A stretch of DNA of 64,000 bases from Fidelibacterota bacterium. Its GTDB lineage: Bacteria > Fidelibacterota > Marinisomatia > Marinisomatales > UBA1611. This document shows, in pieces, positions 45,123 to 54,317 of the stretch; positions within the stretch are counted from its first letter, which is position 1; the number at the start of each line of letters is the position of its first letter. The translations under genes and the position numbers were made by a program. The stretch lies in NCBI GenBank assembly GCA_018658715.1, contig JABHUQ010000109.1, forward strand, positions 21,511 to 85,510. Reading direction: 5' to 3'. The notes beneath the pieces are model-generated. The model was not told the origin of the DNA. It saw nothing but the letters and a program-made list of their open reading frames with translations, and did no database searches.

Positions 45123-46568
45123 ATGGGAAAACAACAATTAAATCTTCATGAACTACTGGGAGCAGTTAATATTTCAGCTGATTGGGTAGGATTACGTGAA
45201 GTTTATGAGAAGGTAACACCAAGAATGGTACGTGATGGCGTCCCAGTAGCTAATGGGATTTTCAGTTCGCATGGCATTATGGTGGAAGTACTAGCTAATG
45301 GTCAATTTGGGTATTATGGTACATCTGATTTAAGTCCGAGTGGCATAGCGCGTGCTTCAGAAAAAGCCTATCAACAAGCAAAATTAGCCGCAAAATATAG
45401 TTTGGTCCAATTCACAGATGTTGCCAGGCCAGCCTTTAAGGGTACATACCAATCACCCTTTAAAAAAAATGGTCAAACACTCTCAGCCAGTGAATTGAAT
45501 GAAATATTACTAAAATCAAATCAAGCATTAAAGGTTTCGGATAAAATTGTAAGCGCTTCATCGATCATCCAAGTGTTAGAAACCCAATTTAATTTCGTTA
45601 GTTCAAATGGAAGTGATATTACTCAAGATTTTCTCATGATAGAAGCAGATCTGTCTGCAACTGCTGTGGATGGAGCAAATCAACAAACAAGAACATTTGG
45701 TGGTATGAGAGGAAATTGTAAACAAATTGGGATGGAATATTTTGATTCTGTTGATTTAATTCACCAAGCAAAAACCATTGGTGAAGAAGCACTAGAATTA
45801 TTAGAAGCTGAAGAATGCCCAACGGGTGATATGGATGTAATTTTAGCTCCCGATCAAATGATGCTACAAATTCATGAAAGTGTTGGTCATGCATTAGAAG
45901 TGGATAGAATTTTGGGCGATGAACGGAATTATGCTGGTTGGAGTTTTGTAAAATTAGAAGATTTTGGTTCACTTCAATATGGTTCAGAGCATATGAACAT
46001 TACATTTGATCCTACTGTTTCAAATGAATTTGCATCTTATGGTTACGATGATGGTGGATTAAAAGCAGAACGTGAATATATTATTAAAGATGGGAAATTA
46101 TTACGTGGGCTTGGAGGTATGGAAAGCCAAATTCGGTCTGGAGTTGATGGTGTGGCTAATTTCCGTGCAAGTAACTGGAATCGTGCCCCGATTGATCGGA
46201 TGGCGAATTTAAATCTTGAACCAGGGAATTCCACGAGAGATGAAATGATTGAATCAGTGGAATATGGTGTATATATGGAAAGTAATCGCTCATGGTCTAT
46301 TGATGATTATCGGAATAAGTTCCAATTTGGATGCGAATATGGGAAACTGATTGAGAATGGTAAATTGACAAAAACAGTTAAAAATCCAAATTATCGTGGT
46401 ATTAGTAATCCATTTTGGAACAGTCTGAAAATGGTGGGTAATAAAAATACACTTGGCATCTATGGTACACCTAATTGTGGAAAAGGAGAGCCCAATCAAG
46501 TGATTCGTGTTGGCCATGCATCTCCACTATGTTTATTTGAAAATATTCAAGTTTTTGGGGGAGCATAA
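45123..46568 (+). CDS. tldD: Metallopeptidase TldD family, catalytic subunit
   Basis: 481 residues. The zinc motif HESVGHALE (His251, Glu252, His256) is intact. Further family features are FGGMRGNCKQ, LGDERNYAGWSF, ASYGYDDGGLKAEREYIIKDG and the end SPLCLFENIQVFGGA. TldD works as a dimer with TldE to trim unfolded or modified peptides, as in microcin and other RiPP maturation. Its TldE partner follows 2 bp later. AAGGGAAA is the ribosome site. Confidence 0.94.
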   Translation: MGKQQLNLHELLGAVNISADWVGLREVYEKVTPRMVRDGVPVANGIFSSHGIMVEVLANGQFGYYGTSDLSPSGIARASEKAYQQAKLAAKYSLVQFTDVARPAFKGTYQSPFKKNGQTLSASELNEILLKSNQALKVSDKIVSASSIIQVLETQFNFVSSNGSDITQDFLMIEADLSATAVDGANQQTRTFGGMRGNCKQIGMEYFDSVDLIHQAKTIGEEALELLEAEECPTGDMDVILAPDQMMLQIHESVGHALEVDRILGDERNYAGWSFVKLEDFGSLQYGSEHMNITFDPTVSNEFASYGYDDGGLKAEREYIIKDGKLLRGLGGMESQIRSGVDGVANFRASNWNRAPIDRMANLNLEPGNSTRDEMIESVEYGVYMESNRSWSIDDYRNKFQFGCEYGKLIENGKLTKTVKNPNYRGISNPFWNSLKMVGNKNTLGIYGTPNCGKGEPNQVIRVGHASPLCLFENIQVFGGA

Positions 46569-46570
46569 TC

Positions 46571-47893
46571 ATGAAAAATCATTTTAAAGATTTATCATTT
46601 AAACTTTTTGATGCATTAATTGAAGGTGAAATATTATCTACATCTTTTAGTGGTGAAAACAGTCAATTTATTCGATTAAACCAAGCGAAAGTAAGGCAAA
46701 CTGGATTAGTAGATGATTTTGACTTAGGACTCAAACTTATTTCTGATGGAAGAACAACCTCTGGTAGTTTAACCTTATCAGGCAATTTGGAGAAAGATGA
46801 AACTCAAGCTATTTCTTTACTTACAACCTTAAGGAGTGAAATCTCTCAATTACCTAAAGATCCCTATATTGTTATGCCTTCGGGAGCACCATCCAGTGAA
46901 AATATTACAGTCGGGAATGGTCTACCATTCGAAAATGCAACTGAAGCTCTTATTCCATCTTTGAGTGATACTGATTTTGTCGGTATTTGGGCCAGTGGTA
47001 AAATATACCGTGGGAATGCCAATTCGTTTGGACAATTTCATTGGTTTGAAACAGACAATTTTGCATTAGATTATTCTTTGGTCACGCCAGAACATCAGAT
47101 GGTGAAAGGAACCTTTGCTGGGAAGGATTGGGATCAGGCAAATTATGAACAAAATATTAAGAATAGTTTAAAGAAATTAGAATTAATGAATCGTAAACCT
47201 GTGAAAATTAAACCAGGTGATTATCGTACATGGTTTGAACCTGCTGCTGTTTCTGGTTTTCTTGATATGTTCTCCTGGAATGGAATTAGTGAAGCATCCT
47301 TACAGCAAGGGAGTAGTAGCTTTGGTAAAATGCGACACGATGGAATTCAACTTTCACCCCACTTTACTTTAAGTGAAGATTTCTCATCTGGAATGGTACC
47401 ACGATTTAATGGAAATGGGGAAGTGGCGGAAGAAAGTCGCACTCTCATTGAAAATGGACAATTAATACAGACATTGATTAGCTCAAGAACAGCTGCGGAA
47501 TATGGCGTTGAATCGAACCAAGCTGAATCGGGCGAATATTTAAGAGCACCAATCATGAACCCAGGGAATCTAACTCAGGATAATGTGGTAGAAACTATTG
47601 GTGATGGCCTATTTTTATCCAATATTCATTATTTAAATTGGAGTGATAATCCTGGTGGGCGAGTAACAGGTTTAACGCGATATGCTTGTTTTAAAGTTGA
47701 AAATGGTGAAATTGTAGCACCTATTGAAACTATGCGATTTGATGATACGTTTTATCGCTATTTTGGGACAGAATTAGAAGCAATAGGTGACACAACATTC
47801 GTATTACCTGAAGTTGGCTCATATGGTGGACGTGATATAGGCGGAACAGTTTGCCCTGGTATTTTGGTTAAGTCCTTTTCGCTGACTCTTTAA
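46571..47893 (+). CDS. pmbA: TldE/PmbA family metallopeptidase partner
   Basis: 440 residues. It has the TldD/PmbA fold (FSGENSQFIRLNQAKVRQTGLVDD at the start; RVTGLTRYACFKVENGEIVAPIETMRFDD near the end) but no HExxxH, as expected for the non-catalytic partner. It should form the heterodimer with the TldD encoded upstream. Its 3' end overlaps the convergent glycosyltransferase gene by 4 bp. Confidence 0.9.
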   Translation: MKNHFKDLSFKLFDALIEGEILSTSFSGENSQFIRLNQAKVRQTGLVDDFDLGLKLISDGRTTSGSLTLSGNLEKDETQAISLLTTLRSEISQLPKDPYIVMPSGAPSSENITVGNGLPFENATEALIPSLSDTDFVGIWASGKIYRGNANSFGQFHWFETDNFALDYSLVTPEHQMVKGTFAGKDWDQANYEQNIKNSLKKLELMNRKPVKIKPGDYRTWFEPAAVSGFLDMFSWNGISEASLQQGSSSFGKMRHDGIQLSPHFTLSEDFSSGMVPRFNGNGEVAEESRTLIENGQLIQTLISSRTAAEYGVESNQAESGEYLRAPIMNPGNLTQDNVVETIGDGLFLSNIHYLNWSDNPGGRVTGLTRYACFKVENGEIVAPIETMRFDDTFYRYFGTELEAIGDTTFVLPEVGSYGGRDIGGTVCPGILVKSFSLTL

Positions 47894-48984
47894 ACTTGTT
47901 CCATGGCATTGTCATACATAGGAACCATTGACTGCCAGTCGAAGGGTTGAGCAATAGAGTGAAAATGTGTTGAGCGTACAGTTTCAATATTATCTATTGC
48001 CCAGATTAATTTTTGATATAATTCATTTTCTTCTTTAAATAAATGTTCACCATGTTGATCTGGGGGAATGAGTTCCGGATAAGTAAGTCTATTGGGAAGT
48101 ATAGGCCATGTATCACAATACATGGCCTCCATCACACTTCCACCAAAAAATTCTTGGTTTGATGTAACAGGCAATATATCTGCTTTCCATAACCACTGAG
48201 CATAGCGCGAAAATGAATCAGCAAAGCCCCATTGGACAATATGGGATTGAAACGATTTTTCTGCGTTAATAAACGTTTCAGGATATTGACTAAAATTTTC
48301 GCCAAGAACAGCTAATTGAAAATTAAAACCATTATTTTTTACTTTTCCTAAGACATTAAAAAATGATTCTGGATTTTTATCATATTCCCATCGATGATTC
48401 CATAGAATGATGGGTAAATCTTGATGATCAGATTTATGTTCATCAAATTTCGCTAAATCCATTCCAAGGTGAAGCACCCGACATTTTTCGCGAATAGTAT
48501 TTACAGAATCTAATTCTTGATGATCGGGGAAGTGGCGCAAAAAACGTGGAAGTGCATTTAGAAATGAATCCATATGAAAATCTGAATTAAAAAAAACAGT
48601 ATCTGTTGCAAGGGCAGAAGCATAATTAATAAATCCATAATGTGTATCACGTTTTTGTTGAATATCTCTATCTGTTGGTGACCATGGATAAGATAATTGA
48701 TTTTCATGGAAATAAATTGCTGTTGGAATACCATGAGATTTAGATTTTGTTAATGCTAAAAATGTAGTTAAGTCTAGCATATCTGTCGCTAATATTAAAT
48801 CTGGTCGCCAGTCCATCGTATTAAACAATCTAGCGAGTGTGACAGCTCCACCATGCATACGCCATTTCCAGAATTGGCCCTTTAGAGTTAATAATCGAAT
48901 ATTGTGGGAACTAATTTTAGCAAATCCTTCTGCCCATTGTTGATGGGAACCAGTAAAATAAGGTTCTATGAGAAGAATATTCAC
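47890..48984 (-). CDS. GT4-type glycosyltransferase, tRNA-queuosine mannosyltransferase (QTMAN/GTDC1, DUF3524) homologue
   Basis: 364 residues. The N-terminal half matches DUF3524: ILLIEPYFTGSHQQWAEG, LTLKGQFWKWRMHGGA, DLILATDMLDLTTF, YFHENQLSYPWSP and FNSDFHMDSF. The C-terminal half is GT-B with GMDL, LPIILWNHRWEYDKNPE and VMEAMYCDTWPILPNR. The animal member mannosylates queuosine at position 34 of tRNA-Asp; bacterial members are annotated by similarity only. The window holds no queuosine-synthesis gene, so the substrate is an inference. tRNA-Leu lies just upstream on the same strand. Confidence 0.82.
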   Translation of the reverse strand: MNILLIEPYFTGSHQQWAEGFAKISSHNIRLLTLKGQFWKWRMHGGAVTLARLFNTMDWRPDLILATDMLDLTTFLALTKSKSHGIPTAIYFHENQLSYPWSPTDRDIQQKRDTHYGFINYASALATDTVFFNSDFHMDSFLNALPRFLRHFPDHQELDSVNTIREKCRVLHLGMDLAKFDEHKSDHQDLPIILWNHRWEYDKNPESFFNVLGKVKNNGFNFQLAVLGENFSQYPETFINAEKSFQSHIVQWGFADSFSRYAQWLWKADILPVTSNQEFFGGSVMEAMYCDTWPILPNRLTYPELIPPDQHGEHLFKEENELYQKLIWAIDNIETVRSTHFHSIAQPFDWQSMVPMYDNAMEQV

Positions 48985-49025
48985 ATCTAAATATACTAAT
49001 AATTAAAATATGGTTTGATTATTAG

Positions 49026-49109
49026 TACCCGGGACTGGACTTGAACCAGCACGTTCTTTCGAACACACGGACCTGAACCGTGCGCGTCTACCAATTCCGC
49101 CACCCGGGC
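49026..49109 (-). tRNA. tRNA-Leu (CAG)
   Basis: The minus strand reads GCCCGGGTGGCGGAATTGG.... Class II, 84 nt. Acceptor GCCCGGG/CCCGGGT, anticodon stem CACGG/CCGTG with loop TTCAGGT (CAG), long variable arm TGTTCGAAAGAACG, T arm CTGG TTCAAGT CCAG. No CCA is encoded. It is the second Leu isoacceptor in the window. Confidence 0.95.
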
Positions 49110-49273
49110 ATTAATCTTTTTGCGTTTAAAATTGGAAATAAATATTAGTTGAATTAAACAGGATGTAGCAAGTGAGTTTTATTAATGGATTCATCCAAAT
49201 AATACTTCAATAATAATAATCCATTCCTATTGGTAGTGCAGTAAAATATCCTGTATTTTCAACGACCTATTTT

Positions 49274-49726
49274 ATGACTACAAAGATTGTTTCCACGAAC
49301 CGAAAAGCTTTCCATGAATATCATATTCTCGAAACATATGAAGCTGGAATTGTATTATTGGGCAGTGAAGTAAAAAGTCTTCGAGAAGGAAATGCAAGTT
49401 TAAAAGAATCATATGTTGTTATTCGTAGTGGTGAGGCATTTTTGATTGGAACACATATTCGCGCATACTCTCATACAGGATTTGTAGGGCATGAACCTGT
49501 TAGAAATCGTAAATTATTGCTTCATAAAAAGGAAATTGGCAAGATCCACTCTAAGTTAGCTGAAAAAGGATTAACTGCAGTACCGCTTAAGCTATATTTT
49601 TCAAATGGAAGAGTAAAAATTGAATTTGGGTTAGCTAAAGGCAAAAAGCTTCATGATAAAAGAGATGCTAAAAAACAAAAAGATATTAAAAGAGAAATGC
49701 AAAGAGAAATGGGAAAATATTCATGA
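49274..49726 (+). CDS. smpB: SsrA-binding protein SmpB
   Basis: 150 residues. It binds tmRNA and brings it to stalled ribosomes. The core is clear: AFHEYHILETYEAGIVLLGSEVKSLREGNASLKESYV, GEAFLIGTHI, RKLLLHKKEI, and the basic tail KGKKLHDKRDAKKQKDIKRE that enters the mRNA channel. The last bases overlap the tyrS start (ATGA). Confidence 0.97.
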   Translation: MTTKIVSTNRKAFHEYHILETYEAGIVLLGSEVKSLREGNASLKESYVVIRSGEAFLIGTHIRAYSHTGFVGHEPVRNRKLLLHKKEIGKIHSKLAEKGLTAVPLKLYFSNGRVKIEFGLAKGKKLHDKRDAKKQKDIKREMQREMGKYS

Positions 49727-50934
49727 CATTTTTACCTGTTGAAGATCAATTAACCTTGATTCGCCGTGGCGTTGAAGAAATTATACCAGAAGAAGAATTA
49801 AAGTCGAAATTAGAAAAATCCATTGAATCTGGAATCCCATTAATTATCAAATTAGGCTGTGACCCAAGTCGTGCTGATCTACATATTGGGCATGGAATTG
49901 TATTAAGGAAATTGCGTCATTTCCAAGATTTAGGTCATCAAGCTGTTTTAGTCATTGGGGATTTTACAGCTATGATTGGAGATCCATCTGGAAGGAATAA
50001 AACACGTCCACAATTAACGTTAAAAGAAGCACGTGAAAATGCTAAGTCCTATGTAGAGCAAGCTAAAGTAATACTTGATATAAATAGCATTAAGATTGAA
50101 TATAATTCAGAATGGCTAGATAGAATGAACTTTTCTGATATTATTTCACTCACGAGTTCATATACAGTAGCTCGTATGCTAGAGAGAGACGATTTTACAA
50201 AACGATTTAAAGATGAAATACCTATTTCTCTCCATGAATTTCTATATCCATTAGCTCAAGGACAAGATTCTGTTGAACTCGAATCAGATGTTGAATTAGG
50301 TGGAACGGATCAAAAATTTAATTTATTAGTTGGTCGGGATTTGCAAAGAGCGAACAATCAAAATCCCCAATGTATCATTACACTTCCGCTTCTAGAAGGT
50401 ACAGATGGTATTGAAAAAATGTCCAAATCATATGGAAATCATATTGGGTTACATGACTCTCCTGAAGAAATGTTTGGGAAAACATTATCTATTAGTGACG
50501 ATATGATTGAAAAGTGGTTTATTTTAGGTGCCGATGCAAATGAAGAAAAAATGGAAAAAGTAAAAATGGATTTGAATGACTCTGAAGTGAATCCTATGAC
50601 TATAAAAAGAGATTTAGCTCGCTCGATTGTTGCTCTTTATTACTCAGAAGAAGAAGCTCAAAAAGCTGAAGCCCATTTTGACAATGTTGTTGTGTCTAAA
50701 GGGATTCCAGATGATATGCCAGCCTTCAAAATATCTGAAGAAAAATCTATTGTTGATATCATTTCAGAAGCAGGACTTCTCCAAAGTAAAAGTGAAGCTA
50801 GAAGAATGATTAAGCAAGGTGCAGTAAAGTTAGATGATGAAAAAATTTCAGATATTCAAGCAAAATTAACTTATAGCGATAATGAACACATTTTAAAAGT
50901 AGGGAAAAGACGATTCTTAAAAATAATATCATAA
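49723..50934 (+). CDS. tyrS: Tyrosyl-tRNA synthetase
   Basis: 403 residues, class I, of the TyrZ-like branch. Tyr-activating motifs: GCDPSRADLHIGHGIVL (HIGH as HIGH), GDFTAMIGDPSGRNKTR, QGQDSVELESDVELGGTDQKFNLL and KMSKSYGNHI. The C-terminal S4 RNA-binding domain starts near 340 (LLQSKSEARRMIKQGAVKLD). It is coupled to smpB by a 4-bp overlap. Confidence 0.97.
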   Translation: MTFLPVEDQLTLIRRGVEEIIPEEELKSKLEKSIESGIPLIIKLGCDPSRADLHIGHGIVLRKLRHFQDLGHQAVLVIGDFTAMIGDPSGRNKTRPQLTLKEARENAKSYVEQAKVILDINSIKIEYNSEWLDRMNFSDIISLTSSYTVARMLERDDFTKRFKDEIPISLHEFLYPLAQGQDSVELESDVELGGTDQKFNLLVGRDLQRANNQNPQCIITLPLLEGTDGIEKMSKSYGNHIGLHDSPEEMFGKTLSISDDMIEKWFILGADANEEKMEKVKMDLNDSEVNPMTIKRDLARSIVALYYSEEEAQKAEAHFDNVVVSKGIPDDMPAFKISEEKSIVDIISEAGLLQSKSEARRMIKQGAVKLDDEKISDIQAKLTYSDNEHILKVGKRRFLKIIS

Positions 50935-50945
50935 AAAAAATTCTC

Positions 50946-52550
50946 ATGGGATTCATTTTGGTTCCCATTTTTATATTTTCTTGTAACTCATTAACTAATC
51001 AAAAACCCAAATTAGTTGTTGTAATGGTTGTGGATCAAATGCGTCCAGATTTACTCTCACGATATGATTCCTTATTCACTGGTGGATTTCGATGGCTCAT
51101 TGATCATAGCACATGGTTTACAAATACACACCATGAACATGGCTATACCGCTACAGGTCCAGGTCATTTCGTGATTGGCTCAGGACAATATCCAGGGCCA
51201 AATGGAATGATGGGAAATGGATTTTATGATCCAATCATTAAAAAGCACGTCAATTGTGTAGAAGATCCAAATGCAACAGTCGTGGATAATAAAGGGAGTG
51301 CTCGTTCATATTCGAGATATACAAATACAACACTAACTCATTGGATAAAATCATTTAATAGTGAATCAAAAATTTATTCTGTAGCCGGAAAAGATAGATC
51401 AGCCGTTTTATTAGGGGGGCAAAAACCAAACTTAGCCCTTTATTATAATTACAATGGTGCATTTGTTACTTCAGATTACTATACAGATGAAAATCCAAAA
51501 TGGTTAAATGATTTCAATTCAACAATGAATATCCCAAGTTATAAAGATTCTCTTTGGAATCGTTCATTAGATGAACAAACATATTTGAAATATTCAAGAC
51601 CAGATTATTATGTAGGGGAGGTTGATGAATATTTAAATGATCCTTATTCACCTACTTTTCCTATTGGTATTGAGCCAGGAGAGGAACCAAAATCTTTTTT
51701 TATGGGGCGACCTTGGTTTGAGAGAGAATTATTAAAGTTAGCTGAAAAAGTTGTACTAGAAGAAAATCTAGGGAAAGACAATCATTCAGATATTTTATAT
51801 GTTGGATTTTCAGCTATGGATTGGATGATTCATGATTATGGTCCTTATTCACAAGAAATAATGGATGCTATGATCAAGCTAGATAGGTATTTAATGCATT
51901 TTATTAATACATTGAGCCATGAAATTGGATTGGAGAATATTCAATTTGTATTGACAGCAGATCATGGTGGTTTACCACTACCAGAGTGGTTGAAAGAACA
52001 AGGTGTGGATGCAGGGAGATTTGATCCAGAGCAAACGAATGAAGCCAAAGAATGGATTGAAGATGAAATTTCTGAGAAATATGGTAAAGATTTAATAGTT
52101 AGGGACGGTTATAATTATTTTCTAAATGATGAAATGATAAAAAAAGAAGAAGCAAATCGTGATTCAATTATTTCAATTATAAAAGATTATTTAGTAAGAA
52201 TTGATGGAATTCGCCTTGTTTTAACACCGGATGAAGTAAAGAATGGAGATAAAAATAATCCCATTTATTCTCGATATATGAACATGTTACATCCCACAAT
52301 GAGTCCAGATATTATTGCTATTCCTGAAGAAAATTGGATTTACCGTCACCCTTATGGTACAAGTCATGGCTCCCCATATGATTATGATACGCATGTTCCA
52401 TTACTTTTCTCTCATGTGAATAATGCCAGAAAGGATATGCCTCAAAAAGTGGAAACGGTTGATATTGCACCAACGATTGCCAAATTAATTGGAGTATCTG
52501 TCCCTGAAGATGTGGACGGATCACCCATTTCATCTATGTTAAATCAATAA
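50946..52550 (+). CDS. PafA-like alkaline phosphatase / phosphodiesterase, lipoprotein
   Basis: 534 residues. The type I phosphodiesterase/alkaline phosphatase fold is shown by VVVMVVDQMRPDLLSRYD (metal Asp), HEHGYTATGPGHFVIGSG (nucleophile Thr in ATGPGH), MIHDYGP and TADHGGLPLP (metal Asp/His). The hydrophobic start FILVPIFIFSCNS is a lipoprotein signal without lysines. The in-frame codons just before the ATG read IIKKIL, which would complete it, so a rare ATT/ATA start is possible. It probably releases phosphate from organic phosphate outside the cytoplasm. It lies 11 bp after tyrS. Confidence 0.88.
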   Translation: MGFILVPIFIFSCNSLTNQKPKLVVVMVVDQMRPDLLSRYDSLFTGGFRWLIDHSTWFTNTHHEHGYTATGPGHFVIGSGQYPGPNGMMGNGFYDPIIKKHVNCVEDPNATVVDNKGSARSYSRYTNTTLTHWIKSFNSESKIYSVAGKDRSAVLLGGQKPNLALYYNYNGAFVTSDYYTDENPKWLNDFNSTMNIPSYKDSLWNRSLDEQTYLKYSRPDYYVGEVDEYLNDPYSPTFPIGIEPGEEPKSFFMGRPWFERELLKLAEKVVLEENLGKDNHSDILYVGFSAMDWMIHDYGPYSQEIMDAMIKLDRYLMHFINTLSHEIGLENIQFVLTADHGGLPLPEWLKEQGVDAGRFDPEQTNEAKEWIEDEISEKYGKDLIVRDGYNYFLNDEMIKKEEANRDSIISIIKDYLVRIDGIRLVLTPDEVKNGDKNNPIYSRYMNMLHPTMSPDIIAIPEENWIYRHPYGTSHGSPYDYDTHVPLLFSHVNNARKDMPQKVETVDIAPTIAKLIGVSVPEDVDGSPISSMLNQ

Positions 52551-52558
52551 TTCAAAAT

Positions 52559-53605
52559 ATGACAAGTTTGATTCTATACTTTACATTCGCATTGGCAGTA
52601 TCTTTTTTATGCTCATTGCTTGAATCAGCATTATTATCTATTTCCCATGCGCACGTAGCTGTTTTAGTGAAGGATGGAAAGAAAAGTGCTATTATCCTTG
52701 AGAAACTAAAACAAAATATAAGTCGTCCATTAGCTGCAATTCTGACATTAAATACTATTGCAAATACAGTTGGAGCGGCTGGTGTTGGAGCAGAAACATT
52801 AGTATTGTATGGGAACAAATGGGTTGCTCTTTCATCTGCAATATTAACGCTTTGTATTCTTATATTTTCTGAAATCATTCCTAAAACATTAGGCTCTGTA
52901 TACGCAAAATCAATGATAAGTTTTTTAGCCTATACGATTGAAGCTATGATGATTATAACTATTCCATTTGTTTGGATGTCTGAATCACTATCTGGTATTT
53001 TAAAACGTAATGGCGATAATGGAAATAAAGTTTCAAGAGACGAACTAGTTGCTATGGCAGAATTAGGTGAAGATGAAGGGTCCATTGATGAGCAAGAAAG
53101 TGATATTATTGAAAATTTAATGAAATTAGATGATGTAAAAGCTGAAGATGTTATGACACCTCGATCAGTCGTTTTTGCGCTTCAAAAAGATAAAACGGTT
53201 GGAGAAGTTGCAAAAAAACATTCTCCAATAATTTTTTCACGGATACCCGTATTTGATAATAGTTTGGATGATATTATAGGATTTGTTCATCGATTCCATA
53301 TCATGAATAAACAAGCAGAAGATCAATTTGATGTTCAGATTAAGCAAATCATGGAAGATGTGCACGCAGTATTGGAAAAAGATTCCATTTCGGATATTTT
53401 AAATACGTTTGTAAAGAGGCGTGAACAAATATTTATTGTTGCAGATGAATTTGGGACGACTACAGGCATTATTACGTTAGAGGATGCTATTGAAACATTA
53501 TTAGGCGTGGAAATTGTTGATGAAATGGATAGTGTTGTGGATATGCGGAAATTAGCTGCAGAAAAGTTAGCAAGAGAACGAGCAGAACGAAAATCTGAAA
53601 AATAA
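52559..53605 (+). CDS. CNNM/DUF21 and CBS-domain membrane protein
   Basis: 348 residues. The N-terminal DUF21 domain (LYFTFALAVSFLCSLLESALLSIS, about four membrane helices to 150) contains the conserved TIANTVGAAGVG and FSEIIPKTLGS. Two CBS domains (about 195-320) follow: VMTPRSVVFAL, FSRIPVFDNSLDDIIGFVH, FIVADEFGTTTGIITLEDAIETLLG. The C-terminal CorC/HlyC domain is missing, so the protein ends after the second CBS. The family is linked to Mg/Co export or homeostasis. Confidence 0.9.
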   Translation: MTSLILYFTFALAVSFLCSLLESALLSISHAHVAVLVKDGKKSAIILEKLKQNISRPLAAILTLNTIANTVGAAGVGAETLVLYGNKWVALSSAILTLCILIFSEIIPKTLGSVYAKSMISFLAYTIEAMMIITIPFVWMSESLSGILKRNGDNGNKVSRDELVAMAELGEDEGSIDEQESDIIENLMKLDDVKAEDVMTPRSVVFALQKDKTVGEVAKKHSPIIFSRIPVFDNSLDDIIGFVHRFHIMNKQAEDQFDVQIKQIMEDVHAVLEKDSISDILNTFVKRREQIFIVADEFGTTTGIITLEDAIETLLGVEIVDEMDSVVDMRKLAAEKLARERAERKSEK

Positions 53606-53680
53606 CTTTCTGTTTCACATTGAAGTTCCAATTCATTTCCACTAAATTCGCCGGCAAAAAATTTAAGGAGAAGTCTTTTT

Positions 53681-54070
53681 ATGGCAAAGAAACAAAAGAG
53701 TTTCGCAGAAAAAGCTGCAGGTCAAGGTGGAGTAGATGCTACCTGGGTGAAGTATGTGAAAAGTGTAAAATCTGAACAAACGGGTAAATACCGTTTCAAT
53801 GAACAAATGATTGGTCTTCAGGGAGGCGAATCTTTAGATGCAGCATTAAAGCGATTAGATGAAACTTCTAACTTAGTTGACATTGATTTATCAGAATTCA
53901 TTGCTCAACAATCTGAAGAAATTGTTGAAGAAGTAAATGAAGTTGAATCAAAAGAAGATGTGGTTGTGACAGAAGAGTCTGATCCTGTTTCTGAAGGAAC
54001 AGATGAAGAAGATTCAGAAGTTTCAGAGTCAGCACCGGCTGACGATCAAAAAGAATCTCTAGAAGATTAA
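53681..54070 (+). CDS. Small DUF4295-like protein with acidic tail
   Basis: 129 residues, strong AAGGAG before the ATG. The first 45 residues (MAKKQKSFAEKAA..., WVKYVKSVKSEQTGKYRFNEQM) resemble DUF4295, a short basic protein found next to ribosomal-protein genes in Bacteroidetes. The second half is almost entirely Glu, Asp, Ser and Val (VEEVNEVESKEDVVVTEES), so the protein is strongly two-faced in charge. It may be ribosome-associated; this is inference. The stop is 22 bp before tRNA-Ser. Confidence 0.65.
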   Translation: MAKKQKSFAEKAAGQGGVDATWVKYVKSVKSEQTGKYRFNEQMIGLQGGESLDAALKRLDETSNLVDIDLSEFIAQQSEEIVEEVNEVESKEDVVVTEESDPVSEGTDEEDSEVSESAPADDQKESLED

Positions 54071-54092
54071 TTCTCTCGAATCCATTTATTTT

Positions 54093-54180
54093 GGAGAGGT
54101 GGCCGAGTGGCTGAAGGCGCACGCTTGGAAAGCGTGTTTGCGTTAATAGCGTAACGTGGGTTCGAATCCCACCCTCTCCG
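54093..54180 (+). tRNA. tRNA-Ser (GGA)
   Basis: 88 nt, class II. Acceptor GGAGAGG/CCTCTCC with discriminator G, anticodon stem CACGC/GCGTG with loop TTGGAAA (GGA), long variable arm TTGCGTTAATAGCGTAA, T arm GTGGG TTCGAAT CCCAC. No CCA is encoded. The downstream DNA switches to accessory-type genes. Confidence 0.96.
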
Positions 54181-54317
54181 CGACAAACCAGTAAATATGC
54201 CCTCAGTCTACAATTTTTTAATCAATAATATTTACTTGTTATTTACTTGCATAAAATTATATACAGTAAAAAAAATCCGAAGCAGTAATTTATTAGACAT
54301 AATCAACACATAATTAA

